DNA from: Callaeas wilsoni
Lineage: Eukaryota; Chordata; Aves; Passeriformes; Callaeidae
Assembly: GCA_013398955.1 (NCBI GenBank)
Contig: VWPU01008415.1
Span: forward strand, 1 to 64,000
Reading direction: 5' to 3'
Length of the DNA stretch: 64,000 nt
In this document: positions 1 through 13,179 of the stretch, piece by piece
Position numbering within the stretch: the first letter of the stretch is position 1
Layout: every line of letters starts with the position of its first letter
The notes under the pieces: model-generated
The model's database searches: none
What the model saw: only the letters and a program-made list of their open reading frames with translations
What the model was told of the DNA's origin: nothing
Program-made: the position numbers and the translations under genes

Positions 1-170
1 CCGCGCGTGCCCCCCCGCCAATGAGAACGGCGGCGGCGGCCTGCGCGTGCCCTGCAGCCAATGGGAGCCGCGGCCGCCTCAGAGGTGCCGTCCCGCGGCC
101 CGCGCCCCGCCCGGCCCCCGGCGGGCCCGGGAGTCGCTCTTGAGGCGCTTGTGATGAGGTGATGCATGTC
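1..170 (+). promoter_or_regulatory. NUP54: GC-rich CpG promoter region at the 5' side of NUP54
   Basis: The first 170 bases are very rich in G, C and CpG, then the sequence drops abruptly to AT-rich intron-like DNA. Two CCAAT boxes in the same orientation sit at about 19-23 and 59-63, each within GCCAATG. This is typical of a TATA-less housekeeping promoter and fits the nucleoporin gene that follows on the + strand. No transcription start can be fixed. No reading frame here matches the expected N-terminus of NUP54 (human begins MAFNFG), so the first coding exon is not assigned. The region could instead be the downstream part of a CpG island whose exon lies just outside the window. Confidence 0.55.
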
Positions 171-1218
171 CCTCGGATCAGCATTTTGCTTGCAGTAGTC
201 CTCGTTTGGACGAGATGCTCTTGGAAGTTCACTTTTGAGTGAGGTAAAAGACAGAGGTTAAACCTGTAAAGGAAGACCTTTTCCCCTCATCTTTTGTCAC
301 TGTCAGTCATGGTGAAGTGTAAGACAGAGCTTTCCTTACCCTCACTTGGTAAAATAATTAATTGTTGGCTCCTAGTAGAGCATCTGAGCAAGTCCTTTGG
401 ACGGGACTCATCTTTACTGTAGTTAACCTGAATTTTACTGTCTCTTCCGCTCTGGGAGTTTTACACACTCTTTCTGGCCCTATCTAAATGTAAGAAATCA
501 CCTTGTGCTGCCTGTACACCGTGGCAAGGTTTATGACGCTCATAGACCAATATCACAGGGAAATCTGGGATCACACCTCAGGACTTCCCATTGTCTGTCC
601 AGCATGAACCTGTTTCGGCTGCATCCCAGGGGTGCGAGATACATCAGTAAGTCCAGCAAGGCTGAGGTGGGCGGATTTTGGCAATAAAACTTGGATAAGT
701 CTGCCCTGGAGTAGCTGAGACGTGTGTGGTTCCTCAGCTGCTGGAGTTGAGTTTCGTGGTTATTCTGCTGTCATGTATCTGAGTGTATTATTTGTATGAA
801 GATGATTTACTCTTGCCTTCCTGATAGATTATGAATTAATTTTGCTATTATCAGTTACACTTAACACAGATGTACCTGTATCGAGCAGTCTTGGGCTGTT
901 AAAAATTACTCATTGTGAATGTTGAATTACAGAGATGTTTTCATGTAGGGCTTTGTAATAAGGTGGGGAAATGTTGTTACTTTATGCTCAGTATAATTGA
1001 AAAATAGCATCCTTATAGCAGTAATGTGTGGAGCTTTTAACTGTCCTCCTTGTGTCCCATAAATAATGTTTAACGCCAGTCAATACCTTTTCCTCTTGTT
1101 TCTAACTATGCCTGTCTCGCCCACGGGGATGGAAAAATGCTTCAACTTTTCTTTCCTGCACCTGCCTTTCACTCAGAACTAATGTTGCCTTGCTCTTTTT
1201 CTGCTTCCCACTCATCAG
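171..1218 (+). other. Presumed NUP54 intron 1, no gene recognised
   Basis: AT-rich sequence with many stops in all frames. It ends in a strong pyrimidine-rich 3' splice site (TTTTTCTGCTTCCCACTCATCAG) at 1218. The short ORFs here show no recognisable protein. Confidence 0.5.
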
Positions 1219-1380
1219 GATTTGGTGGGCTTGAAACTGCAAACTCCACTGCCAGTGGGTTTAATTTTGGGGGTTTCGGATTAACTGCTAATCCCGCGGT
1301 GAATTTTAATATTGGGAATTTCGGTGTTTCCACCACCTCAACTCCACCATTCAATTTTGGTAACAGTCTGGCAAGTGCAG
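1219..1380 (+). CDS. NUP54: Extra FG-repeat exon of NUP54
   Basis: This exon is 162 bp, 54 codons, phase 1 on both sides, so it can be included or skipped without shifting the frame. It encodes five FG dipeptides (GFGG, FNFGGFG, GNFG, FNFGNS) separated by Ser/Thr/Asn-rich spacers, the composition expected of a nucleoporin. The acceptor has a long pyrimidine tract, and the donor is CAG|GTAGAT. It joins in frame to the next exon, whose GAFGGFG matches the human sequence that follows human exon 1. I know of no human equivalent. It is inferred to be coding from phase and composition; its use in mRNA is untested. Confidence 0.75.
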
Positions 1381-4300
1381 GTAGATAATGCGTAAATACG
1401 TGTTCTGTGGTAAATGTTACCAGCAGGGGTCCAAGAATTACATCCCTAACTGGGAATCTGTGTCCGCTACTAATCTTCATATCCAGTGAAGACTGGCAAT
1501 AAAAGCTCTGGAAATGAAATGGGTTGGAGACCCATAGGCTTGGAGGGGTTTTTCCTGTTAAATTCTCAAGGAATAACCTTTGAGGAAAAATAACCCTGTA
1601 GCCAAAAGTCTCTGAAATGGAAATGAATCCAGGCGATCCCAAGCGATCCCAGAGCTGGCCCCTGTGCCACGTTTCCTGACATGAGATTCTTGGACTACTG
1701 CAGTCATGTTTTCATCTTCCCCCGTGTCTCCTCATTGGCCTTGCCTTGGCTGTCATGAATGCACCACACCTCGGTAGTTTCTGTGGAGAAACAAATTGTA
1801 TGCGGCCGGCACAAAGTCACAGCCCAGCTGGACCTGTTCCCCCAGTGCATCCCAAAACCGCCCCGCCCCAGCTCTCCGGGGCGCTCGGTGCTCCAGGGAG
1901 GGCCCTGCGTGGGATGGCTGCACTGGGGGGTGGTTGAGGAAGCCCTTTGCGGCCCCATGGAGATCCATCGGATCTGAGCAGTCAGCTGATGTCAGTTCAC
2001 CTTAAATCTTTCCCCTTCCCTGTAAAAACACTGGACTGGATGGATTTCTAATGCTTTTGTTGGTGTGGAATTAGCCCGGGGGTCCCGTTGCTGCTGCTCA
2101 TATAGGAATTCCATCCATCCCACAGTGTCACCGCTCTCTGTGTCAGCGCCTCTCATCTGTTTTGTGGATTCCAGGGATCTCATTGGGGTCTATTTGCTGC
2201 GAACGCTCTTGGGCTGGTTTTCTTTGGCTTCATTTGAGCTGCTCCAGAAGAGACCGTGCATAGTCCTTTTGATATTAATTTGATACTTAGATACTTAATT
2301 TGGACTCTCAGGTCCCTTTTCGAGAAAGGATGAATAAATTTGCTGTGAGTACAAAGGTACCTAAGAATGGAGTCATGTGCTGGTGCTTCTGCCAGGGGGT
2401 CTTGCTCGCTGGCAGGACTGAAAGGTGTATTACAGGGAACAACTTCTTGTGCCCACTCGCATTAAGATGTTTGCTGAATGGAAATTAAATGCAATTGCAT
2501 ATCAGCTTTGATTTATGCTTTTCATTTTGTTTGTGGACAGGAGGACTGTGAGTGTAATAGATCTAAAGAGCCTTTTTTTTTTGCTATTGACATGGGAGCT
2601 AAGAGAGGCAGCACCTTTTTGAGGAATCCTTTGTAGCAAACTGTCTTTTCTCATTTGAACATGTTTAAAAGCAGCACGAAACACAGAGATCTTGGTTTCC
2701 CAGGCTGGTCAGCACTCCGCAGGCTGCACCTTGGGCCAGTGCCGTTGGCACCACCGGAGCTCAGGCGCTCGCTTAGGTCCTCTCCTGCTGGCCAGTGACT
2801 GCTTTGCCCAGAAATCTGGGGAAGGCTGATTGCTTTTGCATCCATCTTCCTATACTAGTGGTTGAACCTCCAAATGAGGTGTAACGGGGAGGATCATTGG
2901 GAAACAAGGCTTTAAAAAACAAGGATCCTGTAGAATTCTACCTGTAAATTTTGCCTGTAAGCATAGCAACTGTGTGTACCTGGCCTCAGGTTTTGATTTG
3001 TTTCCCGAGGTTAGGACTGTTTGTAAAGTTCACAAAACATCAGGTTGCTTATTAAACACTTAGCAGTGACATTGACCAGACGTATTCCTGAGAATGAAGC
3101 TAGGCAATAGGACTGCTAGTTGTGTCTGTCACTAGGGAAAGCACATCCCTCTGGTACAGGAACAAGACGTCCGTTGACTGCTGCCTTGTTGTTTGTTTTC
3201 TTGACACACCATACAAGTTCTGGCTTTGTGGTCCGTGTTTTCTGCCCCATTGCCTTGGACAATGAACTCGATCCCCATGCTCGGTGTCAACTACATGCTT
3301 GTGCCGTGTGACATCCATCTGTCAGCCCCGTTCCCATAACACCCGAGGCGTGCGGTCGGTTGTCGTGTTGTGCCCTGCTCCGGGGGCCGCGTGCCGCTGC
3401 CTGACCGCAGTCTGTGTTTGGCAGGTGCTTTCGGAGGCTTCGGGACAACCACCACCGCCGCGGCACCGGCGTTCAGCTTCTCTGCTCCCACCAATACCGG
3501 CACCAGTGGTAAGGGACTGAAGGACTGCCCTTCGAGCAAATCCAGAGTGCTTTGGATTGCATGGCTGCTATGCTCTTTTTCTCAAAAATCATTTCCTTGT
3601 TTCCCCAGGACTCTTTGGTGCTACCCAGAACAAAGGCTTTGGATTTGGTACCAGTTTCGGCACAGGGACTGGAACTGGCTTGGGTAGTGGGTTGGGAACT
3701 GGGCTGGGCTTTGGAGGCTTCGGAACCCAGCAGCAGCAGCAGCAGACCAGTGAGTATGGCCTCCGGATGTACCCATCCCTTAGCAGTGAAAGCGCGAGAC
3801 TGCCACCCTCAGTCGCTCGGGACAGAAGCGTATAGTAACAGGAGGCTGTTATGCTTAAACTCTTTAAACTAGAGCTCAAGCAACTCCCTGAGCTTCACCC
3901 TTGAGCTTCCGACAATATCTACCCCTTTGGTTTAGTGCTGGTAGAAATTGTAGCTGGGGCATTGATGTCGCAGTCACAGCATTACGAGAAGGGGGAGCAA
4001 ATAGGCATTGAGGTTAATTTAAATAGGAGTTGGATAATGAGCAGCTGCAGGCTCCGAGTCCACTGAGTTTGTAACAGCCAGCCTGCCCCTCAGATTTAGA
4101 TTTTGAGGGTGCCAGATGATGTCATGGATCAATACAGATGTCTCATTTTAAAAAACAACAAAAAAATTTCTTCTAATGCAGCATTCATGAACTTCTGTTG
4201 TAGATGAAGATTGGCTTTAAAAAGACATTTAAAAAACATGATCTGATTTTAATTCATTTATTCATTCGGTGTTTTTATTTTGCTTCTCAGAATATGGTAA

Positions 4301-7300
4301 GAAGTGATGCCAGTGATAGGCAGGTGGTAGGTGATAATTATGGTCGTGGTTGGTCCAGGAGTTCATTTGTTTCTCTTCACCCCACCCAGCGTTAGGCAGC
4401 GGGTTGTTCAACCAGCCTGCCCAGACGCCCGCTCAGTCCAACCAGCTCATCAACACAGCCAGCGCCCTCTCGGCCCCAACACTGCTGGGAGATGAGAGGG
4501 ATGCCATTCTGGCCAAATGGAACCAGCTCCAGGCCTTCTGGGGCACGGGCAAAGGGTACTTCAACAACAACATCGCTCCGGTGGAGTTCACGCAGGAAAA
4601 CCCCTTCTGCAGGTTTAAGGTAGGCATTGTCCAGCTGCCCACAGAGGGCGCTGATGCCCTTCCTCTGCTGAGTCTGAGCATCTCAGGGGTGTTAAACCAG
4701 ATTTTGTCACTGGCAAGAGTATTCTGAAAGGGTGTTTTTCCAAGTAATCTGCACGGTTCTGATGTATGCTCATTAAAAGGTTTGAAGATGCTGGAAATCT
4801 GGGTGGTGTGGAGGGATTAGGTAATGAGCCCAGATGTGGATGATGAAAGTAACATTTTCATGTGCTAGCATTCAGGTTAGTGTCTGTGTACTTGGAACAG
4901 ATCTATGGAAATTAATTTTAATGTGTACCTGTGTATGTTACAGTAAAACAGAAACAATTTTAAATAACCTTCTTGTCTGAAAGAAACACTGAACATTTGG
5001 ACTAAGAACTTCAGGGTCTTACTTCATTGCTTTGTCTAGATTAAAATAACCCTGTATGAACCAGGCCTGTGCCAGGTTTAAAAGCCGCCAGCCTTCAGCC
5101 TTCTTGTGCCTTTGTCCTTGCCAGTGCTCATGCTGGCTCCATTCCCTGTACGGAATCGTCAGCAGTTCCCAGTCTTGCTTCGCATGTCGACAGAGAATTT
5201 GTGGCTCTTCATCCTCCACAAATCCCTCACCTGCTGACTGTCTTGCTAAGCCTCAGGCTTGTACGGGGATTTGGGGCAGGCGTGGTGATACCCTCCTTCC
5301 CTGAGCTGATCCCTTGGAGTGCGAACTTTGTGACCTGAATGTAGGTTAATGCTTCATTACGTCTAGCATTGATTATGCACATTATGAGACTTCTGTAAAA
5401 TTTTTGCAGCAGCTGTGCCTGCCTAACACGTTTGGTTTTGTTCCATCACCTTTTTCAGTGTTACCTTGAACATTTTGTTGGCAATGCACCTGAAAGCTTG
5501 TTTGCTTCTAAGTCGTCATCTGAAACTGCTTTTCACGGTTTCTGGGCTTTGAAAAATTGCCCAGGGTCAGTTGTGTGATGCAAAATTGGTTATTTTAGAG
5601 TTTCATTTACTGAAAAGAAGAGTTTTCAGGTTAGACAAAGGTTTACTCTTGTCTCCGTGACTGGAGCGTTTCTAATGCCGTGAATTCACGTGCCTTGAGT
5701 GAAATACTGACAAGTTCCATCTGTGCCACCAGTGGAAGATGCGTGTGAAAAACAGGGGGAGAAGGTGGCACAGGGATAGGAACAAAGCATCATAAGCTAG
5801 TTTGGTTATTGCCTCTGGAAAGGTCAGGCATCTGATAAGAGAAGCATTACCGCAGGGGTTCCACAGGTATCCACTTGTACACCATTCCAGCTCTAGGACA
5901 CAGGAGAAGCGTGCAGCTCCAGACCAAGAAACATGTGCTGCTAGGGTACATGTTACAGGCCATTGTGTGAAGTACCACAGTGAAGTAAAAAAAATATCTG
6001 TTCTAGTTTGGAAATACTGTGTTGCATAAAGAGATCATGAAAGAGTTATTTATTTAAAACAGAAATACCGGAGGTGGCATGTGCTTAAAAACAAATTCTT
6101 CCTTAGCTGTCACGGTTGTGCTCCATGACAGGATGGCTTATGCTGCAAGGCTCACCATGGCAGGGGATTACCTTCTGCTGACAAAACGGGGCTCCTGGGC
6201 AAGGCCTCGACTCATTTCTCTCTTCAGCTGAACTTGCACAAGGGCAAAGGTGCAGGTCCCACACTCACGTGCAGTGTCAGGGCCTCACAAAGCCCCTGCT
6301 GTCCACCCTGTCACCAGTGCTATGTTGGGGTGACAGCTGATAGGCGAGAGGAGGTGAAAGCTGCTGCTCTGCTTTTGCTTGTAGTAAAGTTTGATCCTCT
6401 GGTTCCATTTGCAATTTGGAAAAAAGGGTCCGTTTGTGAAGTGCTCCTGATTGCTGTCAGCTCTGCTGGCTTGGCAACTCCCCTGGTGGGAAAAGGATAC
6501 ATAGGAACTTTTTGTAAAAATCCAAACTGTTTCAAAAGCTGCCCTACTGATGGCTGTGTGAGAGAATGATTTAAAAGGGGATTGATTTTATGTTTCTGCA
6601 GCTCTGAATACATTGTGAGTTACATTTTGAACCAGTTGCTCTAAAAATGGAAGGATTTAGCGCCTCCCCTTCATGCCACGAGGTGATGCTTTTGCTATGT
6701 AACGTACCTTCCTTTTTCATTTGTTCCGTGGCAGGCTGTGGGTTACAGTTTAATGCCCAACAACAAAGATGAAGATGGCCTCGTGGTCTTGGTGTTTAAC
6801 AGAAAAGAAGCAGATATTCGCAGCCAGCAGCAGCAGCTCGTAGAATCACTACACAAAATTTTGGGAGGAAACCAGACCCTCGCTGTCAATGTGGAAGGTG
6901 TTAAAACAATGCCAGATGACCAGTACGTGAACTTCCCCCAGGGCTGCCCGTTTATATTGCATGTTAGAAGGGATTGGTGCCTAAGTCTACGGTCTCCCCT
7001 TCTCCTTGATTTTAGATCTGTTCATCCTGAGTTTGATTTGTGTCTCTTACTCCTTTGTGTAGTTTTTCTTAAGGCATTAAGTCTAGTACCTTTCCAGAGA
7101 TTTTAGCTTATTCTTAACGTAGTACTAGTATCACCATAGAATATGGTTGTTAAAACTGGGGAGAGCAGAGAATGTAATGGTATTTACAGCTTCTCTCTCT
7201 CTCCCTTGCTGCGTTAAACCCTGCAGTTACTGGTACTTGACATCTCACTTAGCTAAAGGAAGTTAAAAGTCAGCTGGGAGCAGTGATAGCTTGGATTGTG

Positions 7301-10300
7301 GGTGGTTCTGTAGTGTGTTAGCTCCTGCATGCTGCCAGCCTTTTCCCGACATCCCGCATTTTGCCTCGCTCAGGACAGAAGTGATCATCTACGTTGTGGA
7401 GCGCTCGCCCAACGGCACCTCAAGGAGAGTTCCCGCAACGACCCTCTACGCCCACTTTGAACAAGCCAACATCAAATCATCCCTGCAGCAGCTGGGGGTC
7501 AGCCTGTCCATGGCCAGGACGGAGCTGTCCCCGGCACAAGTCAAGCAGCTCCTGCAGAACCCTCCTGCTGGTGCGTGGGCTGGGCCTTTTGGGCTCTCTG
7601 GGAAAATCACAGGTGTCGGCCTGCCTGTGAAAAGTGCAAGGAAAGAGAAGTTATAAATCAGAATAATCATGCTAGTTTTCAGATGGGTCTCTTAGCCTGC
7701 CTGTGTGGCCACAGACAGTGCACATATAGCTTTGTTTTAGAGTAGTTAAGGGCCCTTCATGCCATTTATTAGATGACTTACCTTTATGTCTATAGCTTTT
7801 ATATATGTCTGTGTTCAGGGTATGAAAGGTTATGAAACCTGGACTGCAAAAGGAACTAGGCCTAGGCTTGCAGGAGAGTCAGAGCTAGCTCCTGCTGGGT
7901 TTATTTTGCCAACTGGTTTGGTACTTTGATCACTTAATTACTGATTTTTTAAATATTTGTTTGTTTCACACAATAAACAATTTTAAAAGGACAGATGACC
8001 GAAGTGTGGCATATAGTGGGAGGAGTAGGAATTTCTCCCTTTAAAGTATGGATTGTCCAATGGGACAACCTCTGGGTTGTTCCTTTTCCCTGCTTGCAAA
8101 CCTGCAGGAGTGCTTGACAGCCTTTGGGTCTGAATTTACGGCCCCTGCTCAGGACCAGGACTTTTAAAGAACTACCCTAGTTTAATTAACCTTAATTTGT
8201 GTAACAGTCATTCAGCTTAGCATAGTTCACAGGGTTTGTGTATTTCACAGCATTTTTTCCTGGTTAACAGCTGTAACATCTTATCTATTCAGATATCCAT
8301 ACTAAAAATCCTTCTTTTTTTTTTTCCCTTCAGGTGTTGATCCAATTATATGGGAACAAGCCAAAGTTGATAATCCTGATCCTGATAAGTAAGTCCAATA
8401 GTCTGTCCAGGTATTGCAACAAGGCTTGGAAAGGGGAGAAAGAGACAATAAGTGCATAGTACCCTTCACGTAACTTGGAAGAAAGTTACTCGAGTACAAC
8501 TTGGCCAAGTGCTGATCCCCTTGAAAGCAGTGAAGATTACTGGAAGTGCCTGTCTTAATCCCTTTACCCATTTAGGCGCTTAGGAGCTGTCAGGATAAAG
8601 AGTCTTACTTGGGTTACTTGGAGCTGTGGTGTCCTCCATTACATGGATTAGTTATTGTGACTTATTTTTTGCAACCGTTACGGTTTTTTCTCCTTATTGC
8701 TGAAGATGATGCACCTTTGTACCCTCCAGTGGTTCCAGATAAATTGGACTGGTTTCTTTATGAAAAAAGGAACAGGTTGTTTGGAATAGCGAGGACTCTA
8801 GCGCTTAGCAAAAGAAGATACGGTTATGTATTAATTTATAAAACACCAGCATAATCTGTGACTTTACATTAGATTCTGTTCATAATTATTAATCCTTACC
8901 GTATGTCCAGTATAAAAATACATCATAAGAAATATTTGTGTTCTCCTAGGCTTATTCCTGTGCCAATGGTGGGTTTCAAGGAACTGCTGAGAAGATTGAA
9001 GGTCCAGGATCAGATGACCAAACAGCATCAAACTCGATTAGATGTAAGGTTATTCATCTTGATCACGACTTGCTGTTGACAAAGGCTGTGCTATTAAATG
9101 CACCTCCCCCGTGTGTTCAAAACTGAAACCGGAACCATGTTCTTAATGTATTCCTTAAATAGATCCTTTGCCCAAAAACCGAGCAGTGTGGTTTGGCTTT
9201 CATTTGTTTCAGGTTCAAGCTTACTCTTTTGCTATAGGCTAATCCACACCAGCTCAATTAAGTTGTATTGACATGGACTTTTAAATTTGGGCAACCAATT
9301 TTCCAATGCCTTCTGAAAATCTCAGTTGCATACAAAATTAAACACAAAGCGGAAGAGCAGAGCTAGAAGAAAGCTTTCTAAAATCATCTGGGTTAAGGAC
9401 ATGAAGTTGCTGGGCTGTGTAGTGTCGTGAAACTCCCAGTTTTAAATCAGGCCTAATGCGTTCTGTTATCAAAAACTTCTCTGACTTCCGACTGATTCCC
9501 ATCTCCTCTGCAGATAATATCGGAAGACATCAGCGAGCTGCAGAAAAACCAAACGACAACCATGGCAAAAATTGCACAGTACAAAAGGAAACTGATGGCG
9601 CTTTCGCACAGAACCTTGCAGGTAACAGGGATTATGTAAATAACTCCTTTGACACAGTCTAGTGCCCAAAGCAGTCTCAGGGGGAAAGAGAACCTGTTCC
9701 ATCTTCTGCAGGCCAATGCTAAAAATTATTCTGACTTCAGCTAACAGGTGTTCATTGAAGTACCAGGCAGAGCTGTCAGGGAAAGCTTCAGGTCTGCCGT
9801 ACTCGGCAACCTTCTTTCTTACCCAAAACCACGAGAGTGCCCTGAGGTCTTAGTCTGCTGGTCTAAATGCCACAAGAAATGTAGCGAAAAACAGGCTGAA
9901 GGAAGGGCAAAAAGATGCGGATGGGCTGGTGGAGAGAGGGATGGACCAAGTGTTCTCTAATGAACGTCAAAGGCTTCTTTTGCAGGTACTAATAAAGCAG
10001 GAGATCCAAAGGAAAAGCGGCTACGCCATTCAAGCAGATGAGGAGCAGCTCCGTGTACAGTTGGATACGATCCAGTGTGAACTTAACGCACCCACGCAGT
10101 TCAAGGTGAGTGGCTGACAGTGTTTGGCTGACAACTCTGGGGTTTCCTCACTAAAAACACATCAGTTTTCCAAACCACGTGTACCTATCGGTTGTGGAGG
10201 GCTTTCAGTCCGGCAGTGCGAGTAGGTTGTAGCATCATGCTCTTTGCTGAATAGCCAATAGGTATTTCAGTAGTTTTGAGTTCTTGGAAATATTGGAATC

Positions 10301-11018
10301 GCTTGCCCTCTGCATGTCTTCCAGAACATTTAAAAATTGAATGCGCAGCAATGCCTCCAGCCCTGGAGACTCAAGGAATGGTAGATGCTGGAGCTCGACC
10401 AGCTGTAAGTGAGCTGTGTTTGATTTAAGCCTGTTTCTCTTCCCAGGGCAGACTGAATGAACTCATGTCCCAAATCAGGATGCAGAACCACTTTGGAGCA
10501 GTGCGGGCTGAAGAGCGCTATTACATAGATGCAGACCTCCTAAGGGAAATCAAGCAAGTAAGTATTACTAGGTAGAATCCTGGCCTACTCTTTGAACTTC
10601 ATCATTTAAGCCATACACACACTGACTGGGTCTTGAATGCCATGTTCTTGAATTGTTTGATGAAGTAATCCTTTTAATTGGTCTCAGTGCCAGTGCACCA
10701 AACTATTGTGCAAAACCACTCTGTGGAGAGAGGCTGTTAGTACAGAAAATGCTGTTGTTCCTTCCTCAGAGAAATGGTGCCAGGCTTATCAATGTGTCAA
10801 GGCCACCAGTCATGACACCTTTGAGAAATATTACCTAGTAAGTCTGTGAAGCTGTACAATAGTCACACTGGTTTCTGAACTATCTGCAGCACCTGAAGCA
10901 GCAGCAAGAAGGGCTCAGTCACCTAATCAGCATCATCAAGGACGACTTGGAGGACATCAAGCTAATAGAACACGGGCTGAACGAGAGCATTCCCATCCGA
11001 GGAGGAGTTTTCAGTTGA
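1219..11018 (+). CDS. NUP54: Nucleoporin p54 (NUP54), spliced, first coding exon not found
   Basis: NUP54 is a central-channel FG nucleoporin that joins NUP62 and NUP58 through coiled coils in the nuclear pore. Twelve coding exons are in phase with GT-AG junctions: 1219-1380, 3425-3508, 3609-3749, 4390-4619, 6735-6922, 7374-7570, 8334-8388, 8950-9043, 9514-9621, 9986-10105, 10447-10557, 10890-11018 (TGA at 11016-11018). They give 539 residues counted from a split Gly. Residues 1-130 are FG-rich, including GFGFG and GLGFGGFG, with a six-CAG glutamine run. Then come a conserved middle domain (TLLGDERDAI, NPFCRFK, VVERSPNGTS) and a C-terminal helical, coiled-coil part (about 384-535, e.g. KRKLMALSHRTLQVLIKQEI) ending RGGVFS, as in human. 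From the second exon on, the length matches human (507 aa in total). The exon at 1219-1380 is extra (see separate entry). The expected MAFNFG start exon is missing. The 3' end is convergent with PPEF2. Confidence 0.95.
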
Positions 11019-11715
11019 CTGGTGGAGGTTTACACAGAACATGGTAGTCGAGTTCATGGCTCACCTTCCAAGGCTAAAACTGTTGAGGTAAAATAAAACA
11101 CATATCTTGTAGGAGCAAAATGGTATTTTGTTTGTTACTTTTAGAATTAGCAAAGCCTCTTCAAAGCTTTTAAAATTGACCTTTGGAAGGTTTATATTTT
11201 ATAAAGCTGTATATGCTTTAACAAAAGAAGGAAAACTGAATCTGTTCAGATACCATTTTACTATAAAACTATATGTACTATTGTACATTTTTTTCTTTTT
11301 TTCTTCTCCTTTTTTTACAACAGCATTGTCCTAAAAATGCAGTGCTGAGGGGATTGTTTCACTAATGACTCGGTTTGTGGAAAGCTTAGCCCGCTTCCAT
11401 GTTTCTGTCAAAACAATCAAGTAACATCATTGTGTAGACAGCTAATTCAAATCATTACAGAGATGTTTGTTGCTGTAACTATGTTGTTCTCTATAATACC
11501 CGTGGTTTACTGGGGCAAGCTGCAGCAAGTTCATGTCTCCAGTTTCTGTCCTTCCTTTGGACCGCAAACAATCTCAAGGTTATGTTTTGATCACTTTACG
11601 TATGTGAATTATACCAAGCTTTGCTGCCCCTCTAAGTAACAGAATGTCTGGACGTTGTCTTCTGCCTTTTTTTAAATTGCCCAAGAGTAATAAAATCAGT
11701 CTGACTTTGTAATAA
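11019..11715 (+). other. NUP54: NUP54 3' UTR with poly(A) signals
   Basis: Non-coding sequence follows the TGA. AATAAA occurs at 11092-11097 and again at 11689-11694; the second is followed about 20 bases later by a GT-rich stretch (GTGGTGTGTGGTGTTGG), the usual downstream element. The distal site is the more convincing main end, and the proximal one could give a short form. Confidence 0.7.
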
Positions 11716-12779
11716 GTGGTGTGTGGTGTTGGCTCTCTGCTGATGTCGGCAAAGCGGTGACACTGCTCAAAACTCCAGGTAAGTGCACTTCACTCTGCTC
11801 CGGGCACTGCAGGTAACAGGCTGTCAAACCCAGTGCCACAGAGCTGCTCGGCAGCCTCGGTCCCCAAACCAAAATGAAAGGTGTGGCCCTTAGATCCTAC
11901 CTGGCAGCAAGCGCTGTAGAGCAGGTGCCTCCTCACTCCATGCCGTGGAGAGACCTGCTTTTCCCCTCAGTACAAAAGTCACTGAAAATAACTGAAACAA
12001 AAAACCACTGTTCTCAGCAGCAGGAGTTTGTACAGCAGAAACAAATGTGGAAGAGGCAGAACCATGTTGTTCATTAGCCATCAAAATTAATTCCACTCAT
12101 AAAATTTGAAGGATGGAAAAAAAGAAATACAGCTGCACTGTGCTGGGACCTGTATGGTGCATTTGAGAGTGTTTGTGGAAGCATGGTTCCATTACAACTG
12201 AAAAAGCATATGTGGAACTCAAGGGAGAGCAGGATTCGTTTCCTTTTGGAAGCACAGGTTCCAGTTAATAAACTGGCTGCACTGGGCAATGAGCTCTGTA
12301 AGAAATTCAGACTAGAATTGTCTTTTGAGGTGGGGGTAGCAGTCTTAAGTGAAGTCTTCTGCCAGGGGGCCCCTGCTAGACTGTGCTGCTAGTATTTGAG
12401 AAACACATTGTTTCTTGTTTTGGAAACACTTCACACTCCACCCCGCTTCACTTCCTAAGCTGCAGTCCTACCCTGCTTTCAAAATAACTTGCATGTGCAG
12501 CATAGGCTCCCTAGCAGGGAGCTACTTGATCTACTGCCCCGGGCTTTGAAAACGAAATTCTCTCAACAGATTTCTTCAACAAGTCCCCCTGCTAGAGACC
12601 TGCACATTTGAGGTATTTTTCCCAACATTCTGCTCTACTACATGTACTTAGTAGGGCCACTCTTCCAGAACAAGCTTACCCCAGCAGAGGAACACCAGCA
12701 GGGAAGTAGCTGTCATCACTAGAACAGTGCTGCTGCTCACAGCTGATGAGAGAAGAAATGAATAGCCAAGCAACAGCAA
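11716..12779. other. Intergenic gap between convergent NUP54 and PPEF2
   Basis: About 1.06 kb between the inferred poly(A) ends of the two converging genes. ORFs of 60-70 codons on both strands look like chance. I see no repeat, RNA gene or conserved motif. Confidence 0.6.
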
Positions 12780-12793
12780 TCTAGAAAAAATGG

Positions 12794-12799
12794 TTTATT
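12794..12799 (-). terminator. PPEF2: Poly(A) signal of PPEF2
   Basis: TTTATT on the + strand, AATAAA on the minus strand, about 380 bases downstream of the PPEF2 stop. It is the only canonical hexamer I found between the stop and the NUP54 side, giving a short 3' UTR of roughly 400 bases. Confidence 0.7.
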
Positions 12800-13179
12800 A
12801 AAAGGAAAGCTGTGATCTAACAGGTGCTACCTCCTGAAAACACTGCCTGTAAGTAATACACTGACTTCCACTTCACTGCTCTTGAATATACCTGTAACAT
12901 TTCTTCACACTGACAAGAGAAGCTAAGTTGCATCTTCTCTTTGAGCAGGAAACTCAAAATGCAGCTTCTTTTAAAAACCATCTCAATTGAAGTGCAGCTC
13001 ATCTGTGTCACCTGTTAGCTTCCCCAGATGGGTCACAGCTGTTGCCTACAGTGATGTCTGTTTTGGGCACCTGCCTTCCCTTCCCCTGCTTGGCATCTGC
13101 AGGCACCCTCTAGGTTAGGTCGGACAGTCCCGGCTTTGTAGAAGTCAAGGCATCGGACGTGGCAACCCTTGGCAGGTTC

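Noticed and set aside
22..172. ATG-initiated frames in the CpG region (MRTAAA, MGAAAA)
   Set aside because: They are composition-driven Ala/Pro/Arg reading with no FG content and no suitable phase 1 donor.
1130..1195. A short ATG ORF reading MEKCFNFS as a possible start exon of NUP54
   Set aside because: It shows FNF by chance only. It runs into a stop and has no GT donor in the needed phase 1.
3731..3745. CAG triplet run as an expandable disease-type repeat
   Set aside because: There are only six CAG codons, and human NUP54 has a similar glutamine run at the same place.
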